DNA of 64,000 bases from Proteocatella sphenisci DSM 23131 (GTDB lineage: Bacteria > Bacillota > Clostridia > Peptostreptococcales > Filifactoraceae): NCBI RefSeq assembly GCF_000423525.1, contig NZ_AUID01000008.1, positions 1-64,000 of the forward strand. The letters are read 5' to 3'. A program made the translations under genes and the position numbers. Below are positions 7,680 through 16,226 of the stretch, piece after piece. The notes beneath the pieces are model-generated. The model saw only the letters and a program-made list of their open reading frames with translations, ran no database searches and was not told the DNA's origin. The number at the start of each line of letters is the position of its first letter. Positions within the stretch are counted from its first letter, which is position 1.

Positions 7680-8684
7680 ATGTCAGATAAAAAAATTATA
7701 TTCAGTGGTATCCAACCTTCAGGAAAAATAACACTCGGAAACTATCTTGGGGCGCTTTCTAACTGGGTTGAGCTTCAAGATGAATATCAGAATTATTATT
7801 GCATAGTTGATATGCATGCTATTACAGTTCCCCAGATTCCAAAGGATCTAAGAGAAAATACACTTCTTCTTCTTTCTCAGTATATTGCCTCGGGGATTGA
7901 CCCAAACAAGAGCACTATTTTTATACAGTCCCATGTGCCACAGCATGTTGAGCTTTCATGGGTGCTACAGAGCATGACTTATATGGGAGAACTTGGAAGG
8001 ATGACCCAGTATAAGGACAAGTCGGCTAAAGGTGGAGAGAATTTAAACTCGGCACTGTTCACCTACCCTGTGCTCATGGCATCTGATATACTTCTTTATT
8101 CGACTGACCTTGTGCCAGTAGGAGAGGATCAAAAACAGCACCTTGAGCTTTCCAGAGACCTTGCGCAGAGGTTTAATAACAGATATTCAGATACTTTTAA
8201 AATCCCTGAAGTTTACACTCCAAAAGTTGGAGCAAGAGTAATGAGTCTTCAGGATCCAAGCAAAAAAATGAGCAAGTCAGATGAGAATGAAAATGGATAC
8301 ATCAGCCTTATGGACAGTAATGATGTAATCATAAAAAAAGTAAAAAGAGCTGTCACAGATTCAGTGGGTATTGTGAACTATTCAGATGAGCAACCAGGAA
8401 TAAAAAATCTTCTTGATATATGCTCTAAATTTGAAAAGGTATCACCTCAGGATCTTGCGCTCAGATATCAGGGAAAAGGCTATGGCGAATTTAAAAGTGA
8501 TGCAGCAGAAATTATTGCACAAGGTTTAAGACCAGTAAGAGAAAAAGCTAATGAATATATGAACGACAAGGCTTATCTTGAAGAAATATATTCTCAGGGA
8601 GCACAAAAAGCTGAAGAAGTTGCTTCAAAAATGCTAAGTAAAGTATACAAAAAAATCGGTTTTATACCTAAAAAAAGAATATAG
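7680..8684 (+). CDS. trpS: Tryptophanyl-tRNA synthetase
   Basis: A 334-residue class I aminoacyl-tRNA synthetase that charges tRNA-Trp. QPSGKITLGNYLGA (near 12-25) is the HIGH-equivalent region of TrpRS and KMSKS is at 196-200. The length is typical of bacterial TrpRS (about 330). AGGAGG sits 5-10 nt before the ATG. No T-box leader can fit in the 17 bp behind the TetR gene, so tryptophan-responsive control by tRNA, common for Firmicute trpS, is absent at this position. Confidence 0.97.
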   Translation: MSDKKIIFSGIQPSGKITLGNYLGALSNWVELQDEYQNYYCIVDMHAITVPQIPKDLRENTLLLLSQYIASGIDPNKSTIFIQSHVPQHVELSWVLQSMTYMGELGRMTQYKDKSAKGGENLNSALFTYPVLMASDILLYSTDLVPVGEDQKQHLELSRDLAQRFNNRYSDTFKIPEVYTPKVGARVMSLQDPSKKMSKSDENENGYISLMDSNDVIIKKVKRAVTDSVGIVNYSDEQPGIKNLLDICSKFEKVSPQDLALRYQGKGYGEFKSDAAEIIAQGLRPVREKANEYMNDKAYLEEIYSQGAQKAEEVASKMLSKVYKKIGFIPKKRI

Positions 8685-8703
8685 TCAGGAGAAATGGATA
8701 TAT

Positions 8704-9156
8704 ATGACTTATATATTAATAACTTTTCTGCTTCTAATACTTGATCAGCTTACAAAAATGTGGTCAAGGAACGTACTGGCATTTAGAGGAAGTATTCCTG
8801 TGATACCTGGTTTTTTCCATCTTTCATATGTAGAGAATCGTGGAGCGGCTTTTGGTATACTTTCTGGAAAAACCACGCTCTTTCTTGTGGTGACGATTTT
8901 TGCCATTGTTCTCCTTATGTATTATGCAAGAAAGCAAAGCAGTAATGACTTTTCAGGATTTTTAAATATTGCAGTGACATTCATAATTGCAGGTGCTCTT
9001 GGGAATCTGATTGACAGATCTATGTATGGATTTGTTACAGACATGATAGACTTCAGGGGTTTGTGGAAATTTGTTTTTAACGTTGCAGACTGCTATGTCG
9101 TATGCGGAACTGCAGCTTTGATTTTCTATATATTGAAATTTGATAACAATAAATAA
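8704..9156 (+). CDS. lspA: Lipoprotein signal peptidase (signal peptidase II)
   Basis: A 150-residue inner-membrane aspartyl protease with four hydrophobic segments; it cleaves prolipoprotein signal peptides after lipidation by Lgt (present at 38352). NRGAAFGI (45-52) is the conserved loop, and the catalytic aspartates are in GNLIDR (Asp104) and FNVADC (Asp129). The length is normal. It follows trpS by 19 bp in a shared operon. Confidence 0.95.
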   Translation: MTYILITFLLLILDQLTKMWSRNVLAFRGSIPVIPGFFHLSYVENRGAAFGILSGKTTLFLVVTIFAIVLLMYYARKQSSNDFSGFLNIAVTFIIAGALGNLIDRSMYGFVTDMIDFRGLWKFVFNVADCYVVCGTAALIFYILKFDNNK

Positions 9157-9177
9157 AATTATTAAGGAGAAGATAAT

Positions 9178-10140
9178 ATGAAAAAAATACTCGTAACAGG
9201 CGGACTTGGACAGATAGGCACTGAACTGATAATGACGCTAAGAGGTGTTTATGGTAATGAAAATGTAGTTGCAAGCTCAATTGAAGCGGATTGTCCTGAC
9301 TTTATAAAAGAAACAGGAGTATATGAGTCAGTTGACGTATTAGATGCAAAAAAACTTGGAGAAGTATGTAGAAAACACGGTATAAACCAGATTGTGCACC
9401 TTGCTGCAATACTTTCTGCTGTTGGTGAAGCAAAGCCTCAACTTGCATACAATATAAATATGAATGGGCTGTTCAATGTCCTTGAAGTTGCCAGAGAGAC
9501 TGGGGCTGGTGTATTTACACCGAGTTCAATTGCAGCATTTGGACCATCTACACCTAAAGATATGACGCCTCAGGACACAATTCAAAGACCTACTACTATG
9601 TACGGGGTAACAAAGGTTGCAGGAGAGCTCCTATGTGATTATTACAACCAGAGATATGGTGTTGATACAAGAGGGGTAAGATTTCCAGGACTTATATCAT
9701 ACAAGGCACTTCCAGGTGGAGGAACTACAGATTATGCAGTGCATATATATTATGAAGCAATCAAGAACAGAAAATATACTTCTTATATAGCGGAAGGGAC
9801 AAGTATGGATATGATGTATATGCCAGATGCCATAAAATCTATTTTGGATCTTATGGAAGCGGATTCTTCAAAACTTATTCATAGGAACGCATTTAATGTA
9901 GGGGCTATGAGTTTTGCACCAGAAGACCTTGCGGCTGAAATTACAAAGCATATTCCTGACTTTAAACTAGATTATGCAGTAGATCCAGTAAGACAAAAAA
10001 TTGCGGATTCATGGCCAAATTCACTTGATGATAGTTCAGCAAGAGCAGAGTGGGGATGGAAGCCAGAGTATGATATTGCAAAGATGACATCGGATATGCT
10101 TGATAAACTATCTATAAAACTTGGTAAATCCTACAAATAA
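9178..10140 (+). CDS. L-threonine 3-dehydrogenase, SDR (epimerase-like) type
   Basis: A 320-residue extended short-chain dehydrogenase. GGLGQIG (8-14) is the NAD-binding glycine motif and Tyr142-x3-Lys146 (MYGVTK) the catalytic pair. The sequences PGLISYKALPGGGTTDYA and WPNSLDDSSARAEWGW are hallmarks of the SDR-type threonine dehydrogenases rather than UDP-glucose epimerases. Reaction: L-threonine to 2-amino-3-oxobutyrate with NAD+, which a Kbl-type lyase can split to glycine and acetyl-CoA. In a Stickland fermenter this supplies glycine for glycine reductase. It follows lspA by 21 bp and ends the operon. Confidence 0.88.
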   Translation: MKKILVTGGLGQIGTELIMTLRGVYGNENVVASSIEADCPDFIKETGVYESVDVLDAKKLGEVCRKHGINQIVHLAAILSAVGEAKPQLAYNINMNGLFNVLEVARETGAGVFTPSSIAAFGPSTPKDMTPQDTIQRPTTMYGVTKVAGELLCDYYNQRYGVDTRGVRFPGLISYKALPGGGTTDYAVHIYYEAIKNRKYTSYIAEGTSMDMMYMPDAIKSILDLMEADSSKLIHRNAFNVGAMSFAPEDLAAEITKHIPDFKLDYAVDPVRQKIADSWPNSLDDSSARAEWGWKPEYDIAKMTSDMLDKLSIKLGKSYK

Positions 10141-10196
10141 AACTGAATATAATTATATATAAAATATTCCTGAAATAAGTTTTATAATATAAAAGC

Positions 10197-10237
10197 AGTA
10201 ATTTCGAGCACCTGTTTGCTGGGAATTATTGTTTTTT
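10197..10237 (+). terminator. Intrinsic terminator after the threonine dehydrogenase gene
   Basis: A 14-position stem, 10197-10210 with 10217-10230, has two G-U pairs and one mismatch around a 6-nt loop. It is followed by GTTTTTT. Confidence 0.78.
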
Positions 10238-10252
10238 ATATTATAAAGGATA

Positions 10253-10261
10253 TGGTATAAT
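10253..10261 (+). promoter_or_regulatory. Extended -10 promoter of the prmA operon
   Basis: TGGTATAAT (extended -10: TG, one base, TATAAT at 10256-10261) lies 35 bp before the prmA start codon. No convincing -35 hexamer is seen, which extended -10 promoters tolerate. Confidence 0.55.
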
Positions 10262-10296
10262 ATAAATATATAAATATTAGGGAAAAGGTGTATATT

Positions 10297-11241
10297 ATGA
10301 ATTGGACAGAAGTATTGATAAAAGTGGATGCACAGGCGGTAGAAGCGGTAACAGATATATTGTATGTGCTGGGAGCTCAGGGAGTTGCCATAGATGAACC
10401 TATAGACATAGAAAAATTAAAAGAAGATGAATTGTACTGGGACTATATAGATGAAAAGCTTCTTGAAAAAAACAATGAAGAAACCAAGATAATGGCATAT
10501 TTTTCAGAAGAAGATATAAATCTTCCAGAGAAAATAATAACTATAAGAGAAAAAATAAAGAACCTTACAGAGTATGGCCTGTCTATTGGATCTGGTACTG
10601 TAGAGCTTAGCAATTTAAATCAGGAAGATTGGGAATCGGCCTGGAAGCAGTATTTTAAGCCAGTACATGTGACTGACAAGATAGTTGTAAAACCAGAATG
10701 GGAAGAATACGAAAAAAAAGAAGGAGAAATTATAATAGAGATTGATCCTGGAATGGCTTTTGGAACAGGCACCCATGAGACTACAAGCATGTGTATAAAT
10801 CAGATAGAAAAAAACCTGAAAAATGGAGACCAAATAATAGATATAGGATGTGGAAGTGGGATACTAGCTATGGCAGCAGTCCTCCTGGGCGCCCAAAAAG
10901 CAACTGGAGTAGATTTAGACCCCGTGGCAGTAAGAGTGGCAAAGGAGAACATTATCCTTAATCATCTGGAAGAAAGAATTGATATAGTGCAGGGCAATTT
11001 GACAGATGTGATAAAAGATAAAGCCGATATTGTAGTTGCAAATATAATGGCTGATATTATTTTGATACTCCTTGAAGACGTGAGAGAATTTATAAAAGAT
11101 GACGGCCTGTTTATTTCGTCAGGCATAATTTTAGAAAAGAGAGAAGCCGTTGAAGAGGGGCTTTTGGATAAAAACTTCAAAATAATTGAAGTTGAAACAA
11201 AGGGCGAATGGTGTGCAATAACAGCACAAAAGCAGAAGTAA
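10297..11241 (+). CDS. prmA: Ribosomal protein L11 methyltransferase
   Basis: A 314-residue SAM-dependent methyltransferase that trimethylates ribosomal protein L11. The N-terminal domain carries MNWTEVLIKVD, usual for PrmA, and DIGCGSGILAMAA is the SAM-binding motif I. EIDPGMAFGTGTHETT is the PrmA-specific stretch just before it. The ATG at 10297 is chosen because AAAGGTG lies 6 nt upstream; an in-frame GTG at 10288 is part of that ribosome binding site. It heads an operon with rsmE. Confidence 0.95.
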   Translation: MNWTEVLIKVDAQAVEAVTDILYVLGAQGVAIDEPIDIEKLKEDELYWDYIDEKLLEKNNEETKIMAYFSEEDINLPEKIITIREKIKNLTEYGLSIGSGTVELSNLNQEDWESAWKQYFKPVHVTDKIVVKPEWEEYEKKEGEIIIEIDPGMAFGTGTHETTSMCINQIEKNLKNGDQIIDIGCGSGILAMAAVLLGAQKATGVDLDPVAVRVAKENIILNHLEERIDIVQGNLTDVIKDKADIVVANIMADIILILLEDVREFIKDDGLFISSGIILEKREAVEEGLLDKNFKIIEVETKGEWCAITAQKQK

Positions 11242-11257
11242 TCATGGGAGGCATATT

Positions 11258-11995
11258 GTGGATAGATTTTTTGCAGACAGCTGTATTGAAAACAGGGCAT
11301 ACATTACAGATACAGATGAAATAAAACATATCACTAAAGTCATGAGACTAAGATCGGGCGATAAAGTAGAATTGATAGCCAGTAACAAAAAAGAATTTAT
11401 TGCCCAGATAAGGGAAATAAAAAAAGATGAAATAATACTTGATATAGTAGACGAAATGATAAAAAAACGTGAACTTGACTGCAGAATAACAATTTATCAG
11501 GGAATCCCCAAAGGGCAGAAAATGGAACTTATAATACAAAAATCAACGGAACTTGGAGTAGCCCGCATAGTACCCTGTCAGCTAAAAAGGTGTGTAAGTA
11601 ACATATCTGAAAAAGAAGATAAAAAAATTTCAAGGTGGCAAAAAATTGCGCAAGAAGCTTCGAAACAGTCAAAGCGTATTATGGTCCCTGTCATAGAAAA
11701 TACAATGGGCATTGATGAAATTATCGAGGATATGAAAACAAACCAGATAAATATACTTTTTTATGAATCTGAAGAAAATCTCATGATTAAGGATTATATC
11801 AGAAAAATAAATAATTCGGGAGAAAAAATAATTTCGGCAGGGATAATAATTGGACCTGAAGGAGGCCTGGAAGAAAGTGAATGTTTTTTACTTTCTGAAT
11901 CGGGCGCGAAAACAGTCAGTCTTGGAGATCGCATTCTAAGGACTGAGACAGCTGCAATTTATGGAGCCACAGTTTTAGCTTATGAATTTGAATAG
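11258..11995 (+). CDS. rsmE: 16S rRNA (uracil1498-N3)-methyltransferase
   Basis: A 245-residue SPOUT-class RNA methyltransferase of the RsmE family. The C-terminal trefoil-knot motifs IIGPEGGLEESE and LGDRILRTETAA are intact. The N-terminal PUA-like domain starts MDRFFADS. GTG is the start, with GGGAGG 6-11 nt before it. It directly follows prmA, the usual Firmicute order. Confidence 0.96.
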   Translation: MDRFFADSCIENRAYITDTDEIKHITKVMRLRSGDKVELIASNKKEFIAQIREIKKDEIILDIVDEMIKKRELDCRITIYQGIPKGQKMELIIQKSTELGVARIVPCQLKRCVSNISEKEDKKISRWQKIAQEASKQSKRIMVPVIENTMGIDEIIEDMKTNQINILFYESEENLMIKDYIRKINNSGEKIISAGIIIGPEGGLEESECFLLSESGAKTVSLGDRILRTETAAIYGATVLAYEFE

Positions 11996-12005
11996 GAGAC
12001 TTTAA

Positions 12006-12947
12006 ATGCTATATAGAAATTATTCTGAATATCTTCAAAAGAAATATAAGGAGAGGGTATACAAAATTCCGCTTAACATACCAGTTTCTTGTCCTAACAG
12101 AGATGGAGAAGTAGGTTTTGAAGGATGCACTTTTTGCGGTGATGTCGGAGCTGGGTTTGAAAGTTTATCTAACGAATTGTCAGTAGAGGATCAATTGGAA
12201 AAAAACATTGAGTATATAGGTAAAAAATATAACTCGAAAAAATTTATTGCATATTTTCAGAATTATACAAACACATATATGCCATTTGAAGCTTTTGAAA
12301 ACATGATAATAAAATCGCTCAGAGACGACGTTGTGGGAATATCAGTATCTACCCGCCCTGATGCCATAAACGACAGACATCTGGAATATCTTTCCAGGAT
12401 ACAAGAGACTTATCAGAAGGACATTTCTGTAGAGCTTGGACTTCAGACTGTAAACTACAGAACCTTGAAAAAAATAAACAGAGGCCATAGTCTTGCCGAA
12501 TTTATCGATGCGGTAAATCGGATAAGAAAATATGATTTTGAAATAGTAGCACACGTGATACTGGATCTTCCATATGACGACATGGATGATGTAATAGAGA
12601 CAGCAAAGATAATCAGCGCCCTTGGTATAAATTCGGTAAAAATACACTCTCTATACATTGTAAAAGACACGGAAATGGCAAGGCAGTATACAAGTGGAGA
12701 GATAGTTATTGGGACAGTTGAGGATTATATAAAAAGAACGGCTTTGTTTTTGTCATACCTTGATAAGGATATTATAATACAAAGACTTGTTGGCAGGGCT
12801 CCGGAAGAAGAAACTTTGTTTTGCAATTATGCAATGTCATGGTGGAAAATAAAAGAAGAGATAGAGAAATATATGACAGAAAATGGACTTTATCAGGGGA
12901 TATACTGTGATTATTTAAATGGCAAGGCTGTTAAAAAATTTCTGTAA
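12006..12947 (+). CDS. TIGR01212/YhcC-type radical SAM protein
   Basis: A 313-residue radical SAM protein. The iron-sulfur ligands are Cys29, Cys41 and Cys44 in a CX11CX2C arrangement (PVSCPNRDG, EGCTFCG), the signature of the YhcC/TIGR01212 group instead of CX3CX2C. VELGLQTVNYRTLKKINRGH is the family's second signature. The biochemical function is not established with certainty; tRNA or ribosome-related roles have been suggested from its neighbours. It follows rsmE by 10 bp. Confidence 0.9.
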   Translation: MLYRNYSEYLQKKYKERVYKIPLNIPVSCPNRDGEVGFEGCTFCGDVGAGFESLSNELSVEDQLEKNIEYIGKKYNSKKFIAYFQNYTNTYMPFEAFENMIIKSLRDDVVGISVSTRPDAINDRHLEYLSRIQETYQKDISVELGLQTVNYRTLKKINRGHSLAEFIDAVNRIRKYDFEIVAHVILDLPYDDMDDVIETAKIISALGINSVKIHSLYIVKDTEMARQYTSGEIVIGTVEDYIKRTALFLSYLDKDIIIQRLVGRAPEEETLFCNYAMSWWKIKEEIEKYMTENGLYQGIYCDYLNGKAVKKFL

Positions 12948-12948
12948 G

Positions 12949-12986
12949 ATAAACAAAAAAAGCGACTAGTCGCTTTTTTTGTTTAT
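12949..12986. terminator. Perfect 38-bp palindromic bidirectional terminator
   Basis: The whole stretch is a perfect palindrome with GCGAC/GTCGC at its centre and A- and T-tracts on its flanks. It serves both converging genes; the murC stop codon (12983-12985) is inside its right arm. Confidence 0.92.
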
Positions 12987-14332
12987 AACAGACTTATTAG
13001 TTTATCTGCCAGATTATTAATATTTCCTGCACCCATAGTAAGCACTATGTCATCGCAATTCAAATTTGCAAGTAAGAATTTTGAAATATCGTCAAAATTT
13101 CCAATATAATATACATTGTCTCTGTGCATCTTTATTTTTTCAACAAGATCACTTGAATGAACAAGACCTGTATCGTGCTCTCTTGATGCATATATATCTG
13201 ATATTATTATATAATCACACTCTGAAAAACTATTTGCAAATTCTTCTAGAAGCAGATGAGTCCTTGAATAGGTATGAGGCTGAAATATTGCGAAAAGTCT
13301 TTTTTTTAAAAGTGGTTTTGCAGCAGAAAGTGTAGCTTTTATTTCAGACGGGTGATGGGCATAATCATCATACACCTTTATGCCGTTTTTCTCTCCCTTG
13401 TATTCAAATCTTCTGCCTACACCTGTATAAGAATATATTCCTTCTCTGATCTGTTCAAGATCCAGATTATCCATATAAGCACACAAAATAGCTGCGGCAG
13501 AGTTCATAATGTTGTGAATTCCGTGGGTCTGAATCTTAAATCTCCCAAGAGTCGACTTTTCGGAATTAATACAGAATGAACTGAAGTCATTATGAAGGTC
13601 GATTTCTGAAATAATAAAATCATTATCAGGATTTATGCCGAAATACATAACGTTATTGAATCCTTGGAGTGCTTTTCTTACAGAAAGATCATCTCCATTG
13701 GCAATGATTTTCCCCTCGGGCTTAGTGTTTGATGCAAATTTTTCAAAAGACGCTATTATATGGTCTATGTCCTTAAAGTAGTCCAGATGATCAGCTTCTA
13801 TATTTAATATAATTTCATATTTAGGATAAAAGGAAAGAAAGCTGTCTACGTATTCACATGCCTCAGTTATAAAATAATTGCTATTTCCTATTTTTACATT
13901 CCCACTTATGCCTGGGAGATTGCCTCCTACAAGTATAGTGGGGTCTTTTTCGCAATAGTTGTATATAGTTGAAACCATAGATGTAGTTGATGTCTTTCCA
14001 TGAGTTCCAGAAACTGCTATTGAATTTTTATATTTTTTCATAAGAGAACCAAGAAACTCGGCCCTGTCTATGGTGTGGATATTCATATTTCTAGACTCTA
14101 CAAGTTCTTCATTTTTAGAGCCTATAGCTGCAGTGTAAACAACAAGATCATAAGAAGGATCTATGTTTGATGCAGATTGTCCTATATAAATTTTTGCACC
14201 CATTTTTTCCAGTTTTTCAGTCATATGGCTTGAAATGCTGTCTGATCCACTGACTGAGTATCCCAGGTTAAGACATATGACAGCAAGTCCGCTCATACTT
14301 ATTCCACCAACACCAATAAAATGTACCTTCAT
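12983..14332 (-). CDS. murC: UDP-N-acetylmuramate--L-alanine ligase
   Basis: A 449-residue Mur ligase that adds L-alanine to UDP-MurNAc in peptidoglycan synthesis. The N-terminal Rossmann region begins MKVHFIGVGGISMSGLA, SGTHGKTSTTS (108-118) is the ATP loop and DDYAHHPSEI the C-terminal domain signature. AAGGAG precedes the start. It lies alone on the minus strand, far from the main mur/fts cluster. Confidence 0.97.
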   Translation of the reverse strand: MKVHFIGVGGISMSGLAVICLNLGYSVSGSDSISSHMTEKLEKMGAKIYIGQSASNIDPSYDLVVYTAAIGSKNEELVESRNMNIHTIDRAEFLGSLMKKYKNSIAVSGTHGKTSTTSMVSTIYNYCEKDPTILVGGNLPGISGNVKIGNSNYFITEACEYVDSFLSFYPKYEIILNIEADHLDYFKDIDHIIASFEKFASNTKPEGKIIANGDDLSVRKALQGFNNVMYFGINPDNDFIISEIDLHNDFSSFCINSEKSTLGRFKIQTHGIHNIMNSAAAILCAYMDNLDLEQIREGIYSYTGVGRRFEYKGEKNGIKVYDDYAHHPSEIKATLSAAKPLLKKRLFAIFQPHTYSRTHLLLEEFANSFSECDYIIISDIYASREHDTGLVHSSDLVEKIKMHRDNVYYIGNFDDISKFLLANLNCDDIVLTMGAGNINNLADKLISLL

Positions 14333-14387
14333 TATGAACTCCTTATAAATTTCTTGATTTTAATTATTTTACAAATTTCACTTGATA

Positions 14388-14393
14388 ATTATA
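14388..14393 (-). promoter_or_regulatory. Extended -10 promoter of murC
   Basis: On the minus strand TATAAT (14388-14393) is preceded by TGA, giving TGATATAAT about 55 bp upstream of the murC start. No strong -35 is seen. Confidence 0.5.
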
Positions 14394-14434
14394 TCATATG
14401 TACAAACAAGAGTATAGTTTGATTTAATAAAATA

Positions 14435-14457
14435 GAAGATGGCATTATGCCATCTTC
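14435..14457. terminator. Terminator between the AGCS symporter gene and murC
   Basis: A perfect 10-bp stem pairs 14435-14444 with 14448-14457 around a 3-nt loop. On the minus strand it is followed by a T-rich stretch (TATTTTATT), so it ends the symporter transcript; on the plus strand it is followed by CGTTTTATT. Confidence 0.8.
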
Positions 14458-14474
14458 CGTTTTATTGTAAATTA

Positions 14475-15866
14475 TTACATTGCGTCTTTTGTTCCTATTT
14501 GCGGAATTGGGGTTGTATCAACCTCATCAAGATTGTTATCCCATAGATATTTCTTTGTTTCAGCAACGATTACTGGAGCTAACAATATTAAACCAACAAG
14601 GTTAGGTATTGCCATCATTGCGTTAAATGTATCTGAAAGATCCCATACAAATGCGTTTGCACTTACAGAACCCACCATTACTACTGCAACATATACGAAT
14701 CTGTAGTATTTGGCAGGTTTCTTACCAAACAGATATTCGAATGCTTTTTCGCCATAATACGACCAGCCGAGTATTGTAGAGAATGCAAAAGTAACAAGAC
14801 CGATTGAAAGTATGAATGGACCAACACCCTTAATCTGTCCAAATGCAGCAGATGTAAGTGCAGCGCCTGTAAGGCCACTCATTACATCAGGGTTTTTAAG
14901 TATACTTGTAACTAAAACCAGACCGGTCATAAGACAAACAACTATTGTATCCCAGAAAACACCTGTCATAGAAACAAGAGCTTGTCTTACAGGGTTTTTA
15001 GTCTGAGCAGCAGCAGCAGCTATAGGAGCTGATCCAAGACCTGCCTCGTTTGAGAATAGTCCTCTGGCTATACCATATCTCATAGCCAGCATGATTGTAG
15101 AACCGGCAAATCCTCCAGCGGCAGCCTGAGGTGTAAAGGCAGCAGCAAAGATTGTTGCAAAAGCCTGAGGTATGAATGAAGCATTTATTACAAGAATTAT
15201 GGCGCATCCAACAATGTAGAAAAGTGCCATAAAAGGAACTAGTGCCTCACAAACCTTGGCTATTGCCTGTACTCCGCCGAGGATAACTACTGCGGAAGCG
15301 ATTGTTACAATAACTCCTGTAATAACTGGGTTGAATCCAAAAGATGCATCAAGCATAGAAGTTATAGAGTTTGCCTGAGTCATATTTCCTATACCAAAAG
15401 ATGCTATAACTGTGAATACCGCAAACAATACGCCCAGCCACTTCATGTTTAGTCCTCTTTCAAGGGCATACATAGGTCCACCAAGCATAGTTCCGTCAGA
15501 AGTCTTAACTCTGTATTTAACAGCAAGAAGACCTTCTGAGTATTTTGTAGCTATACCGAAAAAACCAGTAAGCCAGGTCCAAAGAACTGCACCAGGGCCT
15601 CCTATTGAAACTGCAGTTGCAACTCCAACGATGTTACCAGTACCTATTGTTGCAGCAAGCGCTGTTGCAAGTGCACCAAACTGACTTATGTCACCGGCTC
15701 CTGAGTCGTCTTTTGTTACAGATAATTTGATTGCCTTAAAAACATATTTTTGGATAAACTTTAATCTGAATGTCAGATACAAGTGTGTTCCAAATAAGAG
15801 AACCAGCATTGGGGGACCCCATACTATGCCGTTTAACCATAAAATTGCACCATGTAATGCTTCCAT
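14475..15866 (-). CDS. AGCS family alanine(or glycine):sodium symporter
   Basis: A 463-residue membrane protein with about 10-11 hydrophobic segments. GALATALAATIGTGNIVGVA (about 63-82) is the AGCS family signature, and GLFSNEAGLGSAP (near 266-278) the second conserved block. It moves alanine or glycine with sodium; in an amino-acid fermenter it could import or export either. AAAGGAGG precedes the start. It is monocistronic, with promoter and terminator visible. Confidence 0.93.
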   Translation of the reverse strand: MEALHGAILWLNGIVWGPPMLVLLFGTHLYLTFRLKFIQKYVFKAIKLSVTKDDSGAGDISQFGALATALAATIGTGNIVGVATAVSIGGPGAVLWTWLTGFFGIATKYSEGLLAVKYRVKTSDGTMLGGPMYALERGLNMKWLGVLFAVFTVIASFGIGNMTQANSITSMLDASFGFNPVITGVIVTIASAVVILGGVQAIAKVCEALVPFMALFYIVGCAIILVINASFIPQAFATIFAAAFTPQAAAGGFAGSTIMLAMRYGIARGLFSNEAGLGSAPIAAAAAQTKNPVRQALVSMTGVFWDTIVVCLMTGLVLVTSILKNPDVMSGLTGAALTSAAFGQIKGVGPFILSIGLVTFAFSTILGWSYYGEKAFEYLFGKKPAKYYRFVYVAVVMVGSVSANAFVWDLSDTFNAMMAIPNLVGLILLAPVIVAETKKYLWDNNLDEVDTTPIPQIGTKDAM

Positions 15867-16226
15867 ATAATAATTCCTCCTTTAAAAAAATATTTATAAA
15901 CTCGAAATAAGAATTTATTTAAATTGATTATATCATGACATAACTTCTAATACAATGGAAATTGCTCATTATTCAGAAAATTCAATCTTGTGAAAAAGTA
16001 AACAGTGAAAAATTCATAATGAGTAAATTTTATAGGAAATATGAATTAATGAATAATACATATTAAAAATAATAATTAAAGAATATCAACTTTATTCTAA
16101 TGAATTTTTTATAACTCATGCTTTAATCAGAATAAATTTTTTTTTGATGAATTTGCCATATATATGATATAATATATGGTAGATTAGTGTGCGAATTATA
16201 TATGATTAGATAAAGGACGTGTTTTA
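15867..16226. promoter_or_regulatory. 360-bp divergent intergenic region with two promoters
   Basis: No gene is seen. On the minus strand TTGTAT (15950-15955), a 17-bp spacer and TATAAT (15927-15932) with a TG extension drive the AGCS gene. On the plus strand TTGATG (16144-16149), 18 bp and TATAAT (16168-16173), again with TGA before it, drive the DEAD-box helicase. The middle (about 15960-16140) is very AT-rich and shows no clear dyad or RNA structure. Confidence 0.65.

Noticed and set aside
10288-10296. GTG at 10288 as start of prmA
   Set aside because: It lies within the AAAGGTG ribosome binding site of the ATG at 10297, which gives the usual MNWTE N-terminus.
15960-16140. Possible small RNA or riboswitch in the AT-rich divergent region
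   Set aside because: No stable stem or conserved riboswitch core could be seen; only promoter elements are supported.
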